A stretch of DNA of 42,459 nt, taken from Fimbriiglobus sp. (GTDB lineage Bacteria; Planctomycetota; Planctomycetia; Gemmatales; Gemmataceae). Below are positions 34,798 through 42,459 of this stretch, piece after piece. How positions within the stretch are numbered: position 1 is the stretch's first letter; each line of letters opens with the position of its first letter. Under the pieces are notes generated by a model. It was not told the origin of the DNA. It did not search any database and saw only the letters and a program-made list of their open reading frames with translations. The translations under genes and the position numbers were made by a program. The stretch spans positions 1-42,459 of the forward strand of contig JALOQR010000007.1 of NCBI GenBank assembly GCA_025459365.1. The letters are read 5' to 3'.

Positions 34798-35568
34798 ATG
34801 CCGCGTCCCCCTCTCACGCTTACCATCCCCGCCGTCGCCCTCGTGCTCGTCGCCGGTCGGCTGCTCGCCGGGGAACTCGACCCGACCCAGGACAAGTGGT
34901 TCAAGCAGTACGAGAAGCAGCCGAACGTGCCCAAACCGGCCGACATGCTGCTGAACAAGGACGACGAGCCGAAGGTCGGCGAGAAGGCCGAGTTGCTGTT
35001 CAACGGGAAGGATCTGAAGGGGTGGAAGACCCGCGGCGGGGAGTCCGCGTTCGAGGTGAAGGACGGCTGCATCCGGGCGGTGTGCAAGCCGGACTCGCCG
35101 AGCACCTACCTGTGTACCGAGAAGGAAGACTTCGCAGACTTCCTGCTCACGTTCGAGACCAAATTCGTGGTCGAAACGAACAGCGGCATCATGATCCGCG
35201 CCCAGGCGAAGGGGACGGGCGGGAACACGGTGTTCGGCCCGCAGGTGGAGCACGAACCGTTCACCCAGGGCCGCGGGTGGTCGGGCGGCATCTACGGGCA
35301 GGACTGCGGCGGGTGGTTCTACCCGGTGTGGCTGAAAGAGCACGCCGAAACGCGGAAGGCCCAGCAGCGAAAGAAAGCGGACGAGTGGAACCGGGTGACG
35401 GTGTTGGCGAAGGGCGACACCATCCAGACGTGGCTGAACGGCGTGCCGGTCGCCCACTGGAAGACCGACACCTACAAGAAGGGCTACTTCGGCCTGCAGA
35501 TGCACAAGGGCAAGCAGGGCGAGGTGCTCTGGCGTGATCTGAAGCTGCAACCGCTCGGCGCCAAGTGA
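34798..35568 (+). CDS. DUF1080 (3-keto-disaccharide hydrolase family) secreted protein
   Basis: A 256-residue protein with a signal peptide (TLTIPAVALVLVAGRLLAG). From residue 55 the DUF1080 concanavalin-like domain starts with AELLFNGKDLKGWKTRGG and continues with FEVKDGCIRAV, FADFLLTFETKF, NSGIMIRAQAKG, GPQVEHEPF, GWSGGIYGQ, DEWNRVTVLAKGD and IQTWLNGVPVAHW. Members are now linked to hydrolysis of 3-keto-glycosides and to glycan binding; which applies here cannot be read from the sequence. It follows the small secreted gene after a 207-bp gap that holds a hairpin and a short palindrome. The gap to the next sulfatase is about 250 bp without a gene. Confidence 0.88.
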   Translation: MPRPPLTLTIPAVALVLVAGRLLAGELDPTQDKWFKQYEKQPNVPKPADMLLNKDDEPKVGEKAELLFNGKDLKGWKTRGGESAFEVKDGCIRAVCKPDSPSTYLCTEKEDFADFLLTFETKFVVETNSGIMIRAQAKGTGGNTVFGPQVEHEPFTQGRGWSGGIYGQDCGGWFYPVWLKEHAETRKAQQRKKADEWNRVTVLAKGDTIQTWLNGVPVAHWKTDTYKKGYFGLQMHKGKQGEVLWRDLKLQPLGAK

Positions 35569-35821
35569 CCGCCCGCGAGCGACCCCGCTGCCACCGGCGG
35601 AGGATGGGCCTGTTCGACACCTTCGCTAGCCCGCTGAAGGGCGGGTCCGACCTTAAAGCCGAGCAACGCCGAGAGGATGGACCACGCGGACAAACACCCA
35701 CGACTTCATGGCACAGGCGGCGACGCGGAGGACTAACACCCGCGACGATCACCCCGACTGGCCACCGAAGGATAACCCCCCCCAAGAAATCGCAGTCGAA
35801 GCCCCTCCCCGGAGCCCGCGC

Positions 35822-37417
35822 GTGCGCCACACCCTCCATCTCGTGATGTGCCTCACCGGTACCGCGGCGTGTGCCGCCGAGCCGGCGAAGAGGCCGAACG
35901 TCGTCTTCTGCTTCGCCGACGACTGGGGGCGGTACGCCTCGTGTTACGCTGCCCTGGACGCGAAGCCGACCGCCAACAGTGTGGTGAAGACGCCGAACAT
36001 CGACTCGGTGGCCAAACGCGGAGTGCTGTTCCGCAACGCCTTCGTGCCGGCCCCGTCGTGTACCCCGTGCCGCAGCGCGCTGCTCAGCGGGCGATACTTC
36101 TTCAACACCGGCCGCGGGGCGATCCTGAACGGGGCGGAGTGGGACGAGAAAATCCCGACTTCGCCGCTGCTGCTCCGCGACGGCGGCTACGACCTCGGCA
36201 AGACGGCCAAAGTCTGGAGTCCCGGCACGCCCGCCGACGCCCCCATCGGCAAGCAGCAGTACGCCTACCAGAAGTCGGGCATGGGATTCAACCAGTTCTC
36301 GGCACAAGTGACGAAGGCGGTGAAGGAGGGCAAGTCGGTGGACGACGCGCGGAAGGCACTGCTCGATCAGGTGGGCGGCAACTTCTCCGCCTTCCTGAAG
36401 GCCCGCGACCCGAAGAAACCGTTCTATTTCTGGCACGGGCCGACTAACGTCCACCGCAAGTGGGTGAAGGGGTCGGGCAAGGCGCTCTGGAACATCGACC
36501 CGGACGACCTGAAGGGCAAGCTGCCGAAGTTCTTGCCCGACGTGCCGGAGGTGCGGGAGGATTTCGCCGACTACCTGGGCGAGGCGCAGGCGTTCGACGC
36601 CCAGGTCGGGGTGATACTGAAGCAGTTGAAAGACGCAGGCGAACTCGACCACACCGTCGTCGTGATCAGCGGCGACCACGGCGCCCCCGGCTTCCCCGGC
36701 GGCAAGTGCAACCTGTACGACTTCGGCACGGGCGTGGCACTGGTGGCAGCCGGCCCGGGCATCCCCGGCCCACGGGTGGTGGACGACTTCACCAACCTGA
36801 TGGACCTCACCCCGACATTCCTCGACATCGGCAGGGTGAAGCACCCGGACGGGCTGAACGGCAGATCGCTTTGGCCGGTGCTCACGTCCAAGAAGGACGG
36901 GCAAGTCGATCCGGATCGCACCTGGGTGATCACCGGCCGCGAGCGGCACGTCGCCGCCGCCCGCGACGGCAACCTGCCGTACCCGCAGCGGGCGCTCCGC
37001 ACCAAGGACTTCCTGTACGTCCGCAACTTCGAACCCGACCGTGACCCGCTGGGCAGTCCGAAGACCGTGACCGCCGACACCGCCCCAACCGCCGACGCCC
37101 TGACGAACGACACCTACGCCGCGTTCGCCGACATGGACGCCAGCCCGACAAAGGCGTGGCTGGTCGAGCACCGCAACGACCCGAAGTGGAAGTGGCACTA
37201 CGAGTACGCCTTTGCCAAGCGGCCCGCGGAGGAGTTGTTCGACCTCAAGGCCGACCCCGAGCAGATCAAGAACGTGGCCGGTGACAAGGAGTACGAGGCG
37301 ACGCGGAAAAAGCTCGCCGAGCAACTGACGAAGGAACTGACCGCCGCCGGCGACCCGCGGGTGACGGAGAAAGACTGCCGGTTCGAGAAGCCGCCGTTCA
37401 CCGAACCGAAGAAATAG
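35822..37417 (+). CDS. secreted sulfatase, CTPCR motif
   Basis: The track ORF starts at 35708; the GTG at 35822 with GGAG seven bases upstream gives VRHTLHLVMCLTGTAACAAE, a short signal peptide, and 531 residues in all. Landmarks are VVFCFADDWGRYASC, the formylglycine region PAPSCTPCRSALLSGRY (Cys80; the fourth motif residue is a second Cys), FWHGPTNVHRKW, VVISGDHGAPGFPGG and the C-terminal LFDLKADPEQIKNV. The family usually has SDNG where this protein has SGDHG. The motif order C-x-P-C-R is shared with the next gene. It starts a run of four sulfatase genes with gaps of 18 nt, an overlap of 1 nt, and 32 nt. Confidence 0.88.
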   Translation: MRHTLHLVMCLTGTAACAAEPAKRPNVVFCFADDWGRYASCYAALDAKPTANSVVKTPNIDSVAKRGVLFRNAFVPAPSCTPCRSALLSGRYFFNTGRGAILNGAEWDEKIPTSPLLLRDGGYDLGKTAKVWSPGTPADAPIGKQQYAYQKSGMGFNQFSAQVTKAVKEGKSVDDARKALLDQVGGNFSAFLKARDPKKPFYFWHGPTNVHRKWVKGSGKALWNIDPDDLKGKLPKFLPDVPEVREDFADYLGEAQAFDAQVGVILKQLKDAGELDHTVVVISGDHGAPGFPGGKCNLYDFGTGVALVAAGPGIPGPRVVDDFTNLMDLTPTFLDIGRVKHPDGLNGRSLWPVLTSKKDGQVDPDRTWVITGRERHVAAARDGNLPYPQRALRTKDFLYVRNFEPDRDPLGSPKTVTADTAPTADALTNDTYAAFADMDASPTKAWLVEHRNDPKWKWHYEYAFAKRPAEELFDLKADPEQIKNVAGDKEYEATRKKLAEQLTKELTAAGDPRVTEKDCRFEKPPFTEPKK

Positions 37418-37435
37418 CCTCCCCAGGAGTTCGCG

Positions 37436-38896
37436 ATGCCACGCTTCCTCTGCGCGATCGTTGCCGCCAGCCTCGGCGTTCTTGCGAGCGCCGCCGACAG
37501 GCCGAACATCGTCTGGATCGTCGTCGACGACATGTCGGCCAACTTCTCCTGCTACGGCGAGAAGACGATCCCCACCCCGCACGTCGATCAGATGGCGAAG
37601 GACGGTACCAAGTTCATCAGGGCGTTCGTGACGGCCCCGGTGTGTTCGCCGTGCCGATCGGCCCTCATCACCGGCTGTTACCAGACCACCATCGGGGCAC
37701 ACCACCACCGCAGCGGTCGGGGGGAGTTGAAGATCACACTTCCGGGCGACGTGGTGCCGGTGCCGGTGCTCTTCCAGAAGGCCGGATACTACACCTGCAT
37801 CGGCGGGCACGGGGCGACGGGCAACAAGCTCGGCAAAACGGATTACAACTTCGAGTGGCCGAAGGCGATGTACGACGGGAACGACTGGGCCGGGCGGAAG
37901 CCGGGGCAGCCGTTCTTCATGCAGGTGCAGTTGCACGGCGGCAAGCACCGCGGGCAGGGGCCGAACAAGAACTGGCAGGCGAAGGTGAAGAAGGAGTTCG
38001 GCGACAACACCAAGCCGGACGACGTGAGGTTGCCGCCGTACTACCCCCGCGACCCGGTGATCCTGCAAGACTGGGCCGACTACCTCGACTGCTGCCGATG
38101 GACCGACAAGGAGGTAGGCGACGTGATCACCCGGCTGGAGAAGGAGAAGTTGCTCGACGAGACGGTCGTCTTCTTCACGACCGACCACGGCATCAGCCAC
38201 GCCCGCGGCAAGCAGTTCCTGTACGACGAGGGGACGCACGTGCCGTTCGTCGTCCGCGGACCGGGAATCGGGAAGGGCGTGGTGCGGGACGACCTGATCG
38301 AACACATCGACCTCGCGGCCACCTCGCTCGCCCTCGCCGGGATCGAGATCCCGAAGTGGGTGCAGGGGCGGGACGTGCTGGCGAAGGACTACGCCAAGCG
38401 GGAAGCCGTGTTCGCCGCCCGCGACCGCTGCGACGAGACGATGGAGCACCTGCGCAGCGTGAGGACGGCCGGGTCCAAGTACATCCGCAACTACCTGAAC
38501 GAGCGGCCGCACCTGCAGCCGTGTCAGTACAAGGACGACAAGGCCATCGTACAGAAGCTCCGCGAGTTGCACGCCGCCAAGAAATTGGACGACCTGGCCG
38601 AGAAACTGCTGTTCGCCGAGAAGCGGCCGGCCGAGGAGTTGTACGACCTGACCGCCGACCCGCACGAGGTGAACAACCTGGCCGCCGACCCGAAGCACAA
38701 GGCGACGCTGGAGGCCATGCGGAAGCGGCTGGCCGAGTGGGAAGAGAAGACCGACGACAAGGGCCGCAAGCCCGAGCCAATGGCCGTGTACGACTCGGAC
38801 ATGGCCGTGTACCTGAAAGAGTTGACCGGGCCGAGGGCGGACGAACTGAAACGGAACATCGAACTCAACAAGAAGTGGGCAAAGGAGGGAAAGTGA
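37436..38896 (+). CDS. secreted sulfatase (N-sulfoglucosamine sulfohydrolase-like), CSPCR motif
   Basis: A 486-residue protein; ATG 37436 follows AGGAG by six bases. The signal peptide is MPRFLCAIVAASLGVLASAA. Motifs are IVWIVVDDMSANFSCYG, APVCSPCRSALITGCYQT with the formylglycine Cys70, GAHHHRSGRG, FFTTDHGISHARGKQ and LYDLTADPHEVNNLA. The combination IGAHHHRSG and TTDHGISH(A)RGKQ(F)LYDEGTHVPF is similar to heparan N-sulfatase-type enzymes, but the substrate is not proven. The stop TGA (38894-38896) overlaps the next ATG by one base. Confidence 0.9.
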   Translation: MPRFLCAIVAASLGVLASAADRPNIVWIVVDDMSANFSCYGEKTIPTPHVDQMAKDGTKFIRAFVTAPVCSPCRSALITGCYQTTIGAHHHRSGRGELKITLPGDVVPVPVLFQKAGYYTCIGGHGATGNKLGKTDYNFEWPKAMYDGNDWAGRKPGQPFFMQVQLHGGKHRGQGPNKNWQAKVKKEFGDNTKPDDVRLPPYYPRDPVILQDWADYLDCCRWTDKEVGDVITRLEKEKLLDETVVFFTTDHGISHARGKQFLYDEGTHVPFVVRGPGIGKGVVRDDLIEHIDLAATSLALAGIEIPKWVQGRDVLAKDYAKREAVFAARDRCDETMEHLRSVRTAGSKYIRNYLNERPHLQPCQYKDDKAIVQKLRELHAAKKLDDLAEKLLFAEKRPAEELYDLTADPHEVNNLAADPKHKATLEAMRKRLAEWEEKTDDKGRKPEPMAVYDSDMAVYLKELTGPRADELKRNIELNKKWAKEGK

Positions 38897-40770
38897 TGCG
38901 ACACCTAACCGGGCTACTGGCGGCGGTGGTATGCGGTGTGGCGCTCGCCGCCGAGCCGCCAAAGCCGAACGTGGTGGTCATCTTCGTGGACGACCTGGGG
39001 TACGGCGACATCGGCCCGTTCGGGGCCACCAAACAGAAGACGCCGAACCTCGATCGCATGGCGGCCGAGGGGATGAAGCTGACCAGTTTCTACGCCGCGC
39101 CGGTGTGTTCGGTGTCGCGGGCGCAACTGCTCACCGGGTGCTACGGCGTGCGGGTGTCGGTGCCGGGGGTGTTCTTCCCGGCCGGGCCGAACGGCCTGCA
39201 CCCGAACGAGACGACCATCGCCGAACACCTGAAGCCGCTTGGGTACGCCACCCAGATCGTCGGCAAGTGGCACCTGGGCGACCAGCCCGAGTTCCTGCCC
39301 ACCAAACAAGGGTTCGACCACTACCTGGGCATCCCGTACTCGAACGACATGCAGCGGAAGGCGAAGGCCACCGGCGAGCGGGTGGTGCCCCTGGTGCGGG
39401 ACGATAAGGTGGAAGAACTGCTGACCGATGAGAAGCAAAGCGGCATCGTCGAGAAGTACACCACCGAGGCGGTCAGGTTCATCACGGCGAACAAGGACAA
39501 GCCGTTCTTCCTGTACATGCCGCACACCGCTGTCCACACACCCATCCACGCCGGGGAGAAGTTCCGCAACAAGTCGGCCAACGGACGGTTCTGCGACTGG
39601 GTGGAGGAGGTGGACTGGAGCGTCGGGCAGGTGATGGACACCATCCGGGAGTTGAGGCTGAGCGAACGGACGCTCGTCGTGTTCACCAGCGACAACGGCC
39701 CGTGGCTCATCAAGAAGGGTGACGGCGGCAGCGCCGGCCCGCTCCGCGGCGGCAAGGGGAGCACCTGGGAGGGCGGGGTGCGGGTACCGACGCTGGCGTG
39801 GTGGCCGGGGAAGATCGCCGCCAAGTCGTCGTCCGACGCCGTCGCCGGCACCATCGACCTGCTCCCCACCTGCGTGGCGGTGGCCGGCGGCAAGGTGCCG
39901 GACAAGCCGGTGATCGACGGCCGCGACCTGTCGCCGGTGTTGTTCGGCAAGACCACCGACTCACCGCGAGAGGCACACTACTACTTCTCCGGGTACAACC
40001 TCCAAGCGGTACGGCAGGGGCCGTGGAAGCTCGCGCTCGCCCCACAGCCGGAACCGCACCTGGGGGCAGACGCCGGGAAGGACGCGCAGACCAACCCGCG
40101 ACTGTACCACCTGGACAAAGACATCGGCGAGACGACGAGCGTGGCCGACAAGAACCCGGAGGTGGTGGCCAAACTGACGAAACTGGCCGAGGCGATGGCT
40201 GCCGAGATTGCCGGGGTGAAGCCGAAGGCCCGCCGCCCGGCCGGGACGGTGGCCAACCCGGTCACCCTCTACCCGACCGTGGATGAGCCGAAGGAGCCGG
40301 CGACGAAACCGGCCGACCTGAGCAAGCTGAAAGTGGGCGACGCGGTCAAGTCGCCGGCCAGCCCGCAGGTCGGCGGGAAGGGGTTCGCCGTCAGTTGTAC
40401 CGTGGACACCGAGTTGAAGGACACCGTCATCCTGGCACACGGTGGCTCCGCACTCGGCTACGCCCTCCATCTGAGAGGTGGGAAGGTGGTGTTCTCTGTG
40501 CGGACCGGTTCGAACGCGATCACCGACGTGACCTCCGAAGCGATCCAAGGGCCGGTGAAGGTGGTGGCGTCGCTGGCGACAGACGGCACGATCAGCCTGA
40601 CGGTGGGTGACCAGAAGGCGGCCACCGGGAAGGCAGCGGGGCCAATCCCCCGCCAGCCGCAGGAGGACTTCTGCCTGGGGCACGACGGTGGGCAACCGGT
40701 CGCCACCTACTCTGCCGGCAAACCCTTCGCTGGCACCATCACGGACCTGAAAGTGATCGTCTCGAAATGA
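38896..40770 (+). CDS. secreted sulfatase with CSVSR motif and C-terminal beta-sandwich
   Basis: ATG 38896, coupled to the previous stop with GGAGG upstream, gives 624 residues (track ORF starts far upstream). Signal peptide HLTGLLAAVVCGVALA. Catalytic part: VVVIFVDDLGYGDIGPFG, FYAAPVCSVSRAQLLTGCYG with putative formylglycine Cys71, IVGKWHLGDQPEFLPTKQGF, PHTAVHTPIHAG and FTSDNGPWLI. The motif has Val where Pro is normal, so maturation may be unusual. After about residue 470 comes an extra 150-residue domain (GGKGFAVSCTVDTELKDTVI to AGTITDLKVIVSK) that looks like a LamG/laminin-type lectin fold and may bind the polymer. Confidence 0.9.
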   Translation: MRHLTGLLAAVVCGVALAAEPPKPNVVVIFVDDLGYGDIGPFGATKQKTPNLDRMAAEGMKLTSFYAAPVCSVSRAQLLTGCYGVRVSVPGVFFPAGPNGLHPNETTIAEHLKPLGYATQIVGKWHLGDQPEFLPTKQGFDHYLGIPYSNDMQRKAKATGERVVPLVRDDKVEELLTDEKQSGIVEKYTTEAVRFITANKDKPFFLYMPHTAVHTPIHAGEKFRNKSANGRFCDWVEEVDWSVGQVMDTIRELRLSERTLVVFTSDNGPWLIKKGDGGSAGPLRGGKGSTWEGGVRVPTLAWWPGKIAAKSSSDAVAGTIDLLPTCVAVAGGKVPDKPVIDGRDLSPVLFGKTTDSPREAHYYFSGYNLQAVRQGPWKLALAPQPEPHLGADAGKDAQTNPRLYHLDKDIGETTSVADKNPEVVAKLTKLAEAMAAEIAGVKPKARRPAGTVANPVTLYPTVDEPKEPATKPADLSKLKVGDAVKSPASPQVGGKGFAVSCTVDTELKDTVILAHGGSALGYALHLRGGKVVFSVRTGSNAITDVTSEAIQGPVKVVASLATDGTISLTVGDQKAATGKAAGPIPRQPQEDFCLGHDGGQPVATYSAGKPFAGTITDLKVIVSK

Positions 40771-40802
40771 CCCTCTCCCGGGACTTGTTTGGAGAGTATT
40801 CG

Positions 40803-42125
40803 ATGCACTGGCGAATCCTGTTGGCCCTGTTCAGCTTCGTCGGGGTGGCCACCGCTGTCGAGCCGAGGAAGCCGAACGTCATCGTCGTCGTCGCCGACGA
40901 CCTGGGATACGCCGACCTCGGCTTCCAGGGGTGCAAGGACATCCCCACCCCGCACCTGGACGCACTCGCCAAATGCGGTGTCGTGTGCAGTAGTGGGTAC
41001 GTGTCGCACCCGTTCTGCTCGCCGACGCGGGCGGGGTTGCTCGCCGGCCGCTACCAGCAGCGGTTCGGTCACGAGAACAACCCCAAGTGGCTGCCGAACG
41101 ACAAGGAGGTGGGCCTGCCGCTCGATCAGGTCCTGCTCCCCGAAGTGATGAAGAACGCCGGGTACGTCACCGGGGCGGTGGGCAAGTGGCACCTCGGCGC
41201 ACACCCGGTGTACCACCCGAACCGTCGCGGGTTCGACGATTACTTTGGGCTACTCGGCGGCGGGCACCAGTACTTCGACCACAACCAGTTCAAGACCGAC
41301 CCGGCGAAGGCCAACGAAACGCCGGTGGAGGTGGGCGAGTACCTGACCGACGCCCTCGGCCGTGAGGCAGCGGCGTTCGTGACGGTCCACTCGAAGGTGC
41401 CGTTCTTCCTGTACCTGGCGTTCAACGCCCCGCACACACCCCTGCAAGCCCCGGACAAGTACCTCGACCGCGTGAAGGACATCAAGGACGAGAAACTCCG
41501 CAAGTACGCGGCGATGGTATGCGGCATGGACGACGCCGTCGGCAAGCTGACGGCCAAGCTCGCTGAACTCAAGCTGACCGAGAACACGCTGGTGTTCTTC
41601 TTCAGCGACAACGGCGGGCCGGTGGGCGTGACCAACTGCCGCAACACACCCCTGCGGGGGGCGAAGGGGCAACTGTACGAGGGCGGGGTGCGGGTGCCGT
41701 TCGTGGTGTCGTGGCCGGGCACGCTCAATCCGGGCAAATTCGACGAGCCGGTGACGTCGCTCGACGTGTTCCCCACGGCGGTCGCGGCGGCCGGCGGGGA
41801 AGCCCCGAAGGGGGTGACGCTCGACGGCGTGAACCTGATCCCACACCTGAAAGGGGAGGCGAAGACCACCCTCGCCGACCGCCCGCTGTTCTGGCGTACC
41901 GGCGGCGGAGAGTCGTTCGCTGTCCGCAAAGGGGCACTCAAGCTGGTGCGGGTCGGCAAGACGCCAGACGCACTGTACGACCTGTCGGTCGACATCGGCG
42001 AAAAGACCGACCTGGCGGGTACGAACGCCGGCACCCTCGCCGCGTTGCAGAAGGAACTCGACGCCTGGAACAAGACCCTGGTCGAACCCAAGTGGGAAGC
42101 CCTGAACGCCCCACGGAAGAAGTAA
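40803..42125 (+). CDS. secreted sulfatase, CSPTR motif
   Basis: ATG 40803 with GGAGAG six bases upstream gives 440 residues with a signal peptide (RILLALFSFVGVATA). The track start at 40767 is less likely because it begins inside the previous gene. Motifs are VIVVVADDLGYADLGFQG, SHPFCSPTRAGLLAGRYQ with formylglycine Cys72, AVGKWHLGAHPVYHP, APHTPLQAP and FFSDNGGPVGVT, with the end DALYDLSVDIGEKTDL. The HPFCSPTRAG(L)LAGRYQQRFGHENNP stretch is typical of arylsulfatase A-like planctomycete enzymes. It closes the four-sulfatase run and is 23 nt before the S9 peptidase start. Confidence 0.92.
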   Translation: MHWRILLALFSFVGVATAVEPRKPNVIVVVADDLGYADLGFQGCKDIPTPHLDALAKCGVVCSSGYVSHPFCSPTRAGLLAGRYQQRFGHENNPKWLPNDKEVGLPLDQVLLPEVMKNAGYVTGAVGKWHLGAHPVYHPNRRGFDDYFGLLGGGHQYFDHNQFKTDPAKANETPVEVGEYLTDALGREAAAFVTVHSKVPFFLYLAFNAPHTPLQAPDKYLDRVKDIKDEKLRKYAAMVCGMDDAVGKLTAKLAELKLTENTLVFFFSDNGGPVGVTNCRNTPLRGAKGQLYEGGVRVPFVVSWPGTLNPGKFDEPVTSLDVFPTAVAAAGGEAPKGVTLDGVNLIPHLKGEAKTTLADRPLFWRTGGGESFAVRKGALKLVRVGKTPDALYDLSVDIGEKTDLAGTNAGTLAALQKELDAWNKTLVEPKWEALNAPRKK

Positions 42126-42148
42126 CCGCGGTAACCCGAGGAAGAACG

Positions 42149-42459
42149 ATGCAACGGTTCTGCACTCTCGCGGCGCTCGCACTGGTGATCGTCGGTCACC
42201 AGCACGGCCTGGCCGACGATCGAAACGCGCGTGACATGGCCCTCGCCGCTGCCGAGGGGCGGTTGAAGGCCATCTACGAGAAACGGGAGTTCGCCCCCGC
42301 CCCCTTCTCGGGCAAGTGGCTCGCCGACAGTTCCGGCTACCTGATGCTCGAGTCGACGAAGCCGGGGGCGGAACCGGAGGTGGTGACGTACGACGCCGCG
42401 GACGGCAAGCGGACCGTCTTCATCGGTGCCGACAAGCTCGTGGAGCCGGGGTCCAAGGC
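42149..42459 (+). CDS. secreted S9-type peptidase (DPP IV/prolyl oligopeptidase-like), partial
   Basis: ATG 42149 is preceded by GAGGAAG. The frame runs off the right edge after about 103 codons. A signal peptide (MQRFCTLAALALVIVGHQHG) is followed by AEGRLKAIYEKREFAPAPFSGKWLADSSGYLML and VVTYDAADGKRTVFI, which resemble the beginning of the DPP IV N-terminal propeller in planctomycete S9 peptidases. The catalytic domain lies outside the window. The 23-nt distance to the last sulfatase suggests it belongs to the same operon. Confidence 0.55.
   Translation, partial: MQRFCTLAALALVIVGHQHGLADDRNARDMALAAAEGRLKAIYEKREFAPAPFSGKWLADSSGYLMLESTKPGAEPEVVTYDAADGKRTVFIGADKLVEPGSK

Noticed and set aside
35261-38962. 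1233-aa minus-strand ORF opposite three sulfatases
   Set aside because: It is a GC-rich shadow without domain content. The plus-strand frames carry clear sulfatase motifs and ribosome binding sites.
37642-40770. 1042-aa ORF covering the antisense-like frame of one sulfatase and all of the next
   Set aside because: The first 418 codons are Arg-rich shadow of the 37436 sulfatase. The real gene starts at the coupled ATG 38896 with a signal peptide.

Overview
The window looks like a chromosomal segment of a planctomycete of the Gemmata/Gemmataceae type. This rests on the high GC, an adjacent DUF1592/cytochrome-c and DUF1552 gene pair, an ECF sigma factor next to a kinase-WD40 protein, DUF1080, DUF309 and PhoD-like proteins, and above all a dense set of secreted sulfatases. 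No rRNA, CRISPR array or intact tRNA was seen.

Region 1 (1-16.7 kb) is ordinary housekeeping and regulatory DNA. On the minus strand are an ATP-grasp protein (cut by the left edge), a polytopic membrane protein, an S41 protease, a histidine kinase and response regulator pair, and mnmG. mnmG carries an in-frame palindromic insertion. Then come a secreted LRR protein, a squalene-cyclase-fold protein, a DUF309 protein, a Lon-N-domain protein, a Ser/Thr kinase with WD40 repeats preceded by its ECF sigma factor, and a NagA-like deacetylase on the opposite strand.

Region 2 (16.7-18.4 kb) is a scar of mobile DNA: a possible transposase tail, a small zinc-ribbon gene with a strong ribosome binding site, and the C-terminal catalytic part of a tyrosine recombinase. 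The recombinase reading frame runs through a 42-nt copy of the 3' half of a tRNA (anticodon loop consistent with tRNA-Asp GTC), which is the signature of an integration (att) site.

Region 3 (18.4-42.4 kb) is a sulfatase island in two divergent arms around 30.2-30.5 kb. The minus arm reads PhoD-like phosphatase, DUF1592/DUF1552 pair, three consecutive broken genes (frameshifted DUF1349-like protein, truncated SASA esterase, twice-deleted DUF6288 protein), a sulfatase, and a sulfatase fused to an amidohydrolase of the L-fuconolactonase-like COG3618 type. The plus arm reads SASA esterase, a chimeric frameshifted sulfatase made from two neighbouring genes, a small secreted protein, a DUF1080 protein, four sulfatases in tight succession, and the start of a probable S9 peptidase. 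Nearly all island proteins have signal peptides, so the island is best read as an extracellular or periplasmic machinery for desulfating and deacetylating a sulfated polymer. The fused lactonase domain hints at a deoxy-sugar (fucose or rhamnose) polymer, but this is inference. No glycoside hydrolase of a classical family, polysaccharide lyase, SusC/SusD or formylglycine-generating enzyme was recognised inside the window.

Most promising for follow-up are the sulfatase-amidohydrolase fusion, the recombined and decaying genes of the island, the palindrome inside mnmG, and the att-like tRNA fragment at the island's border.
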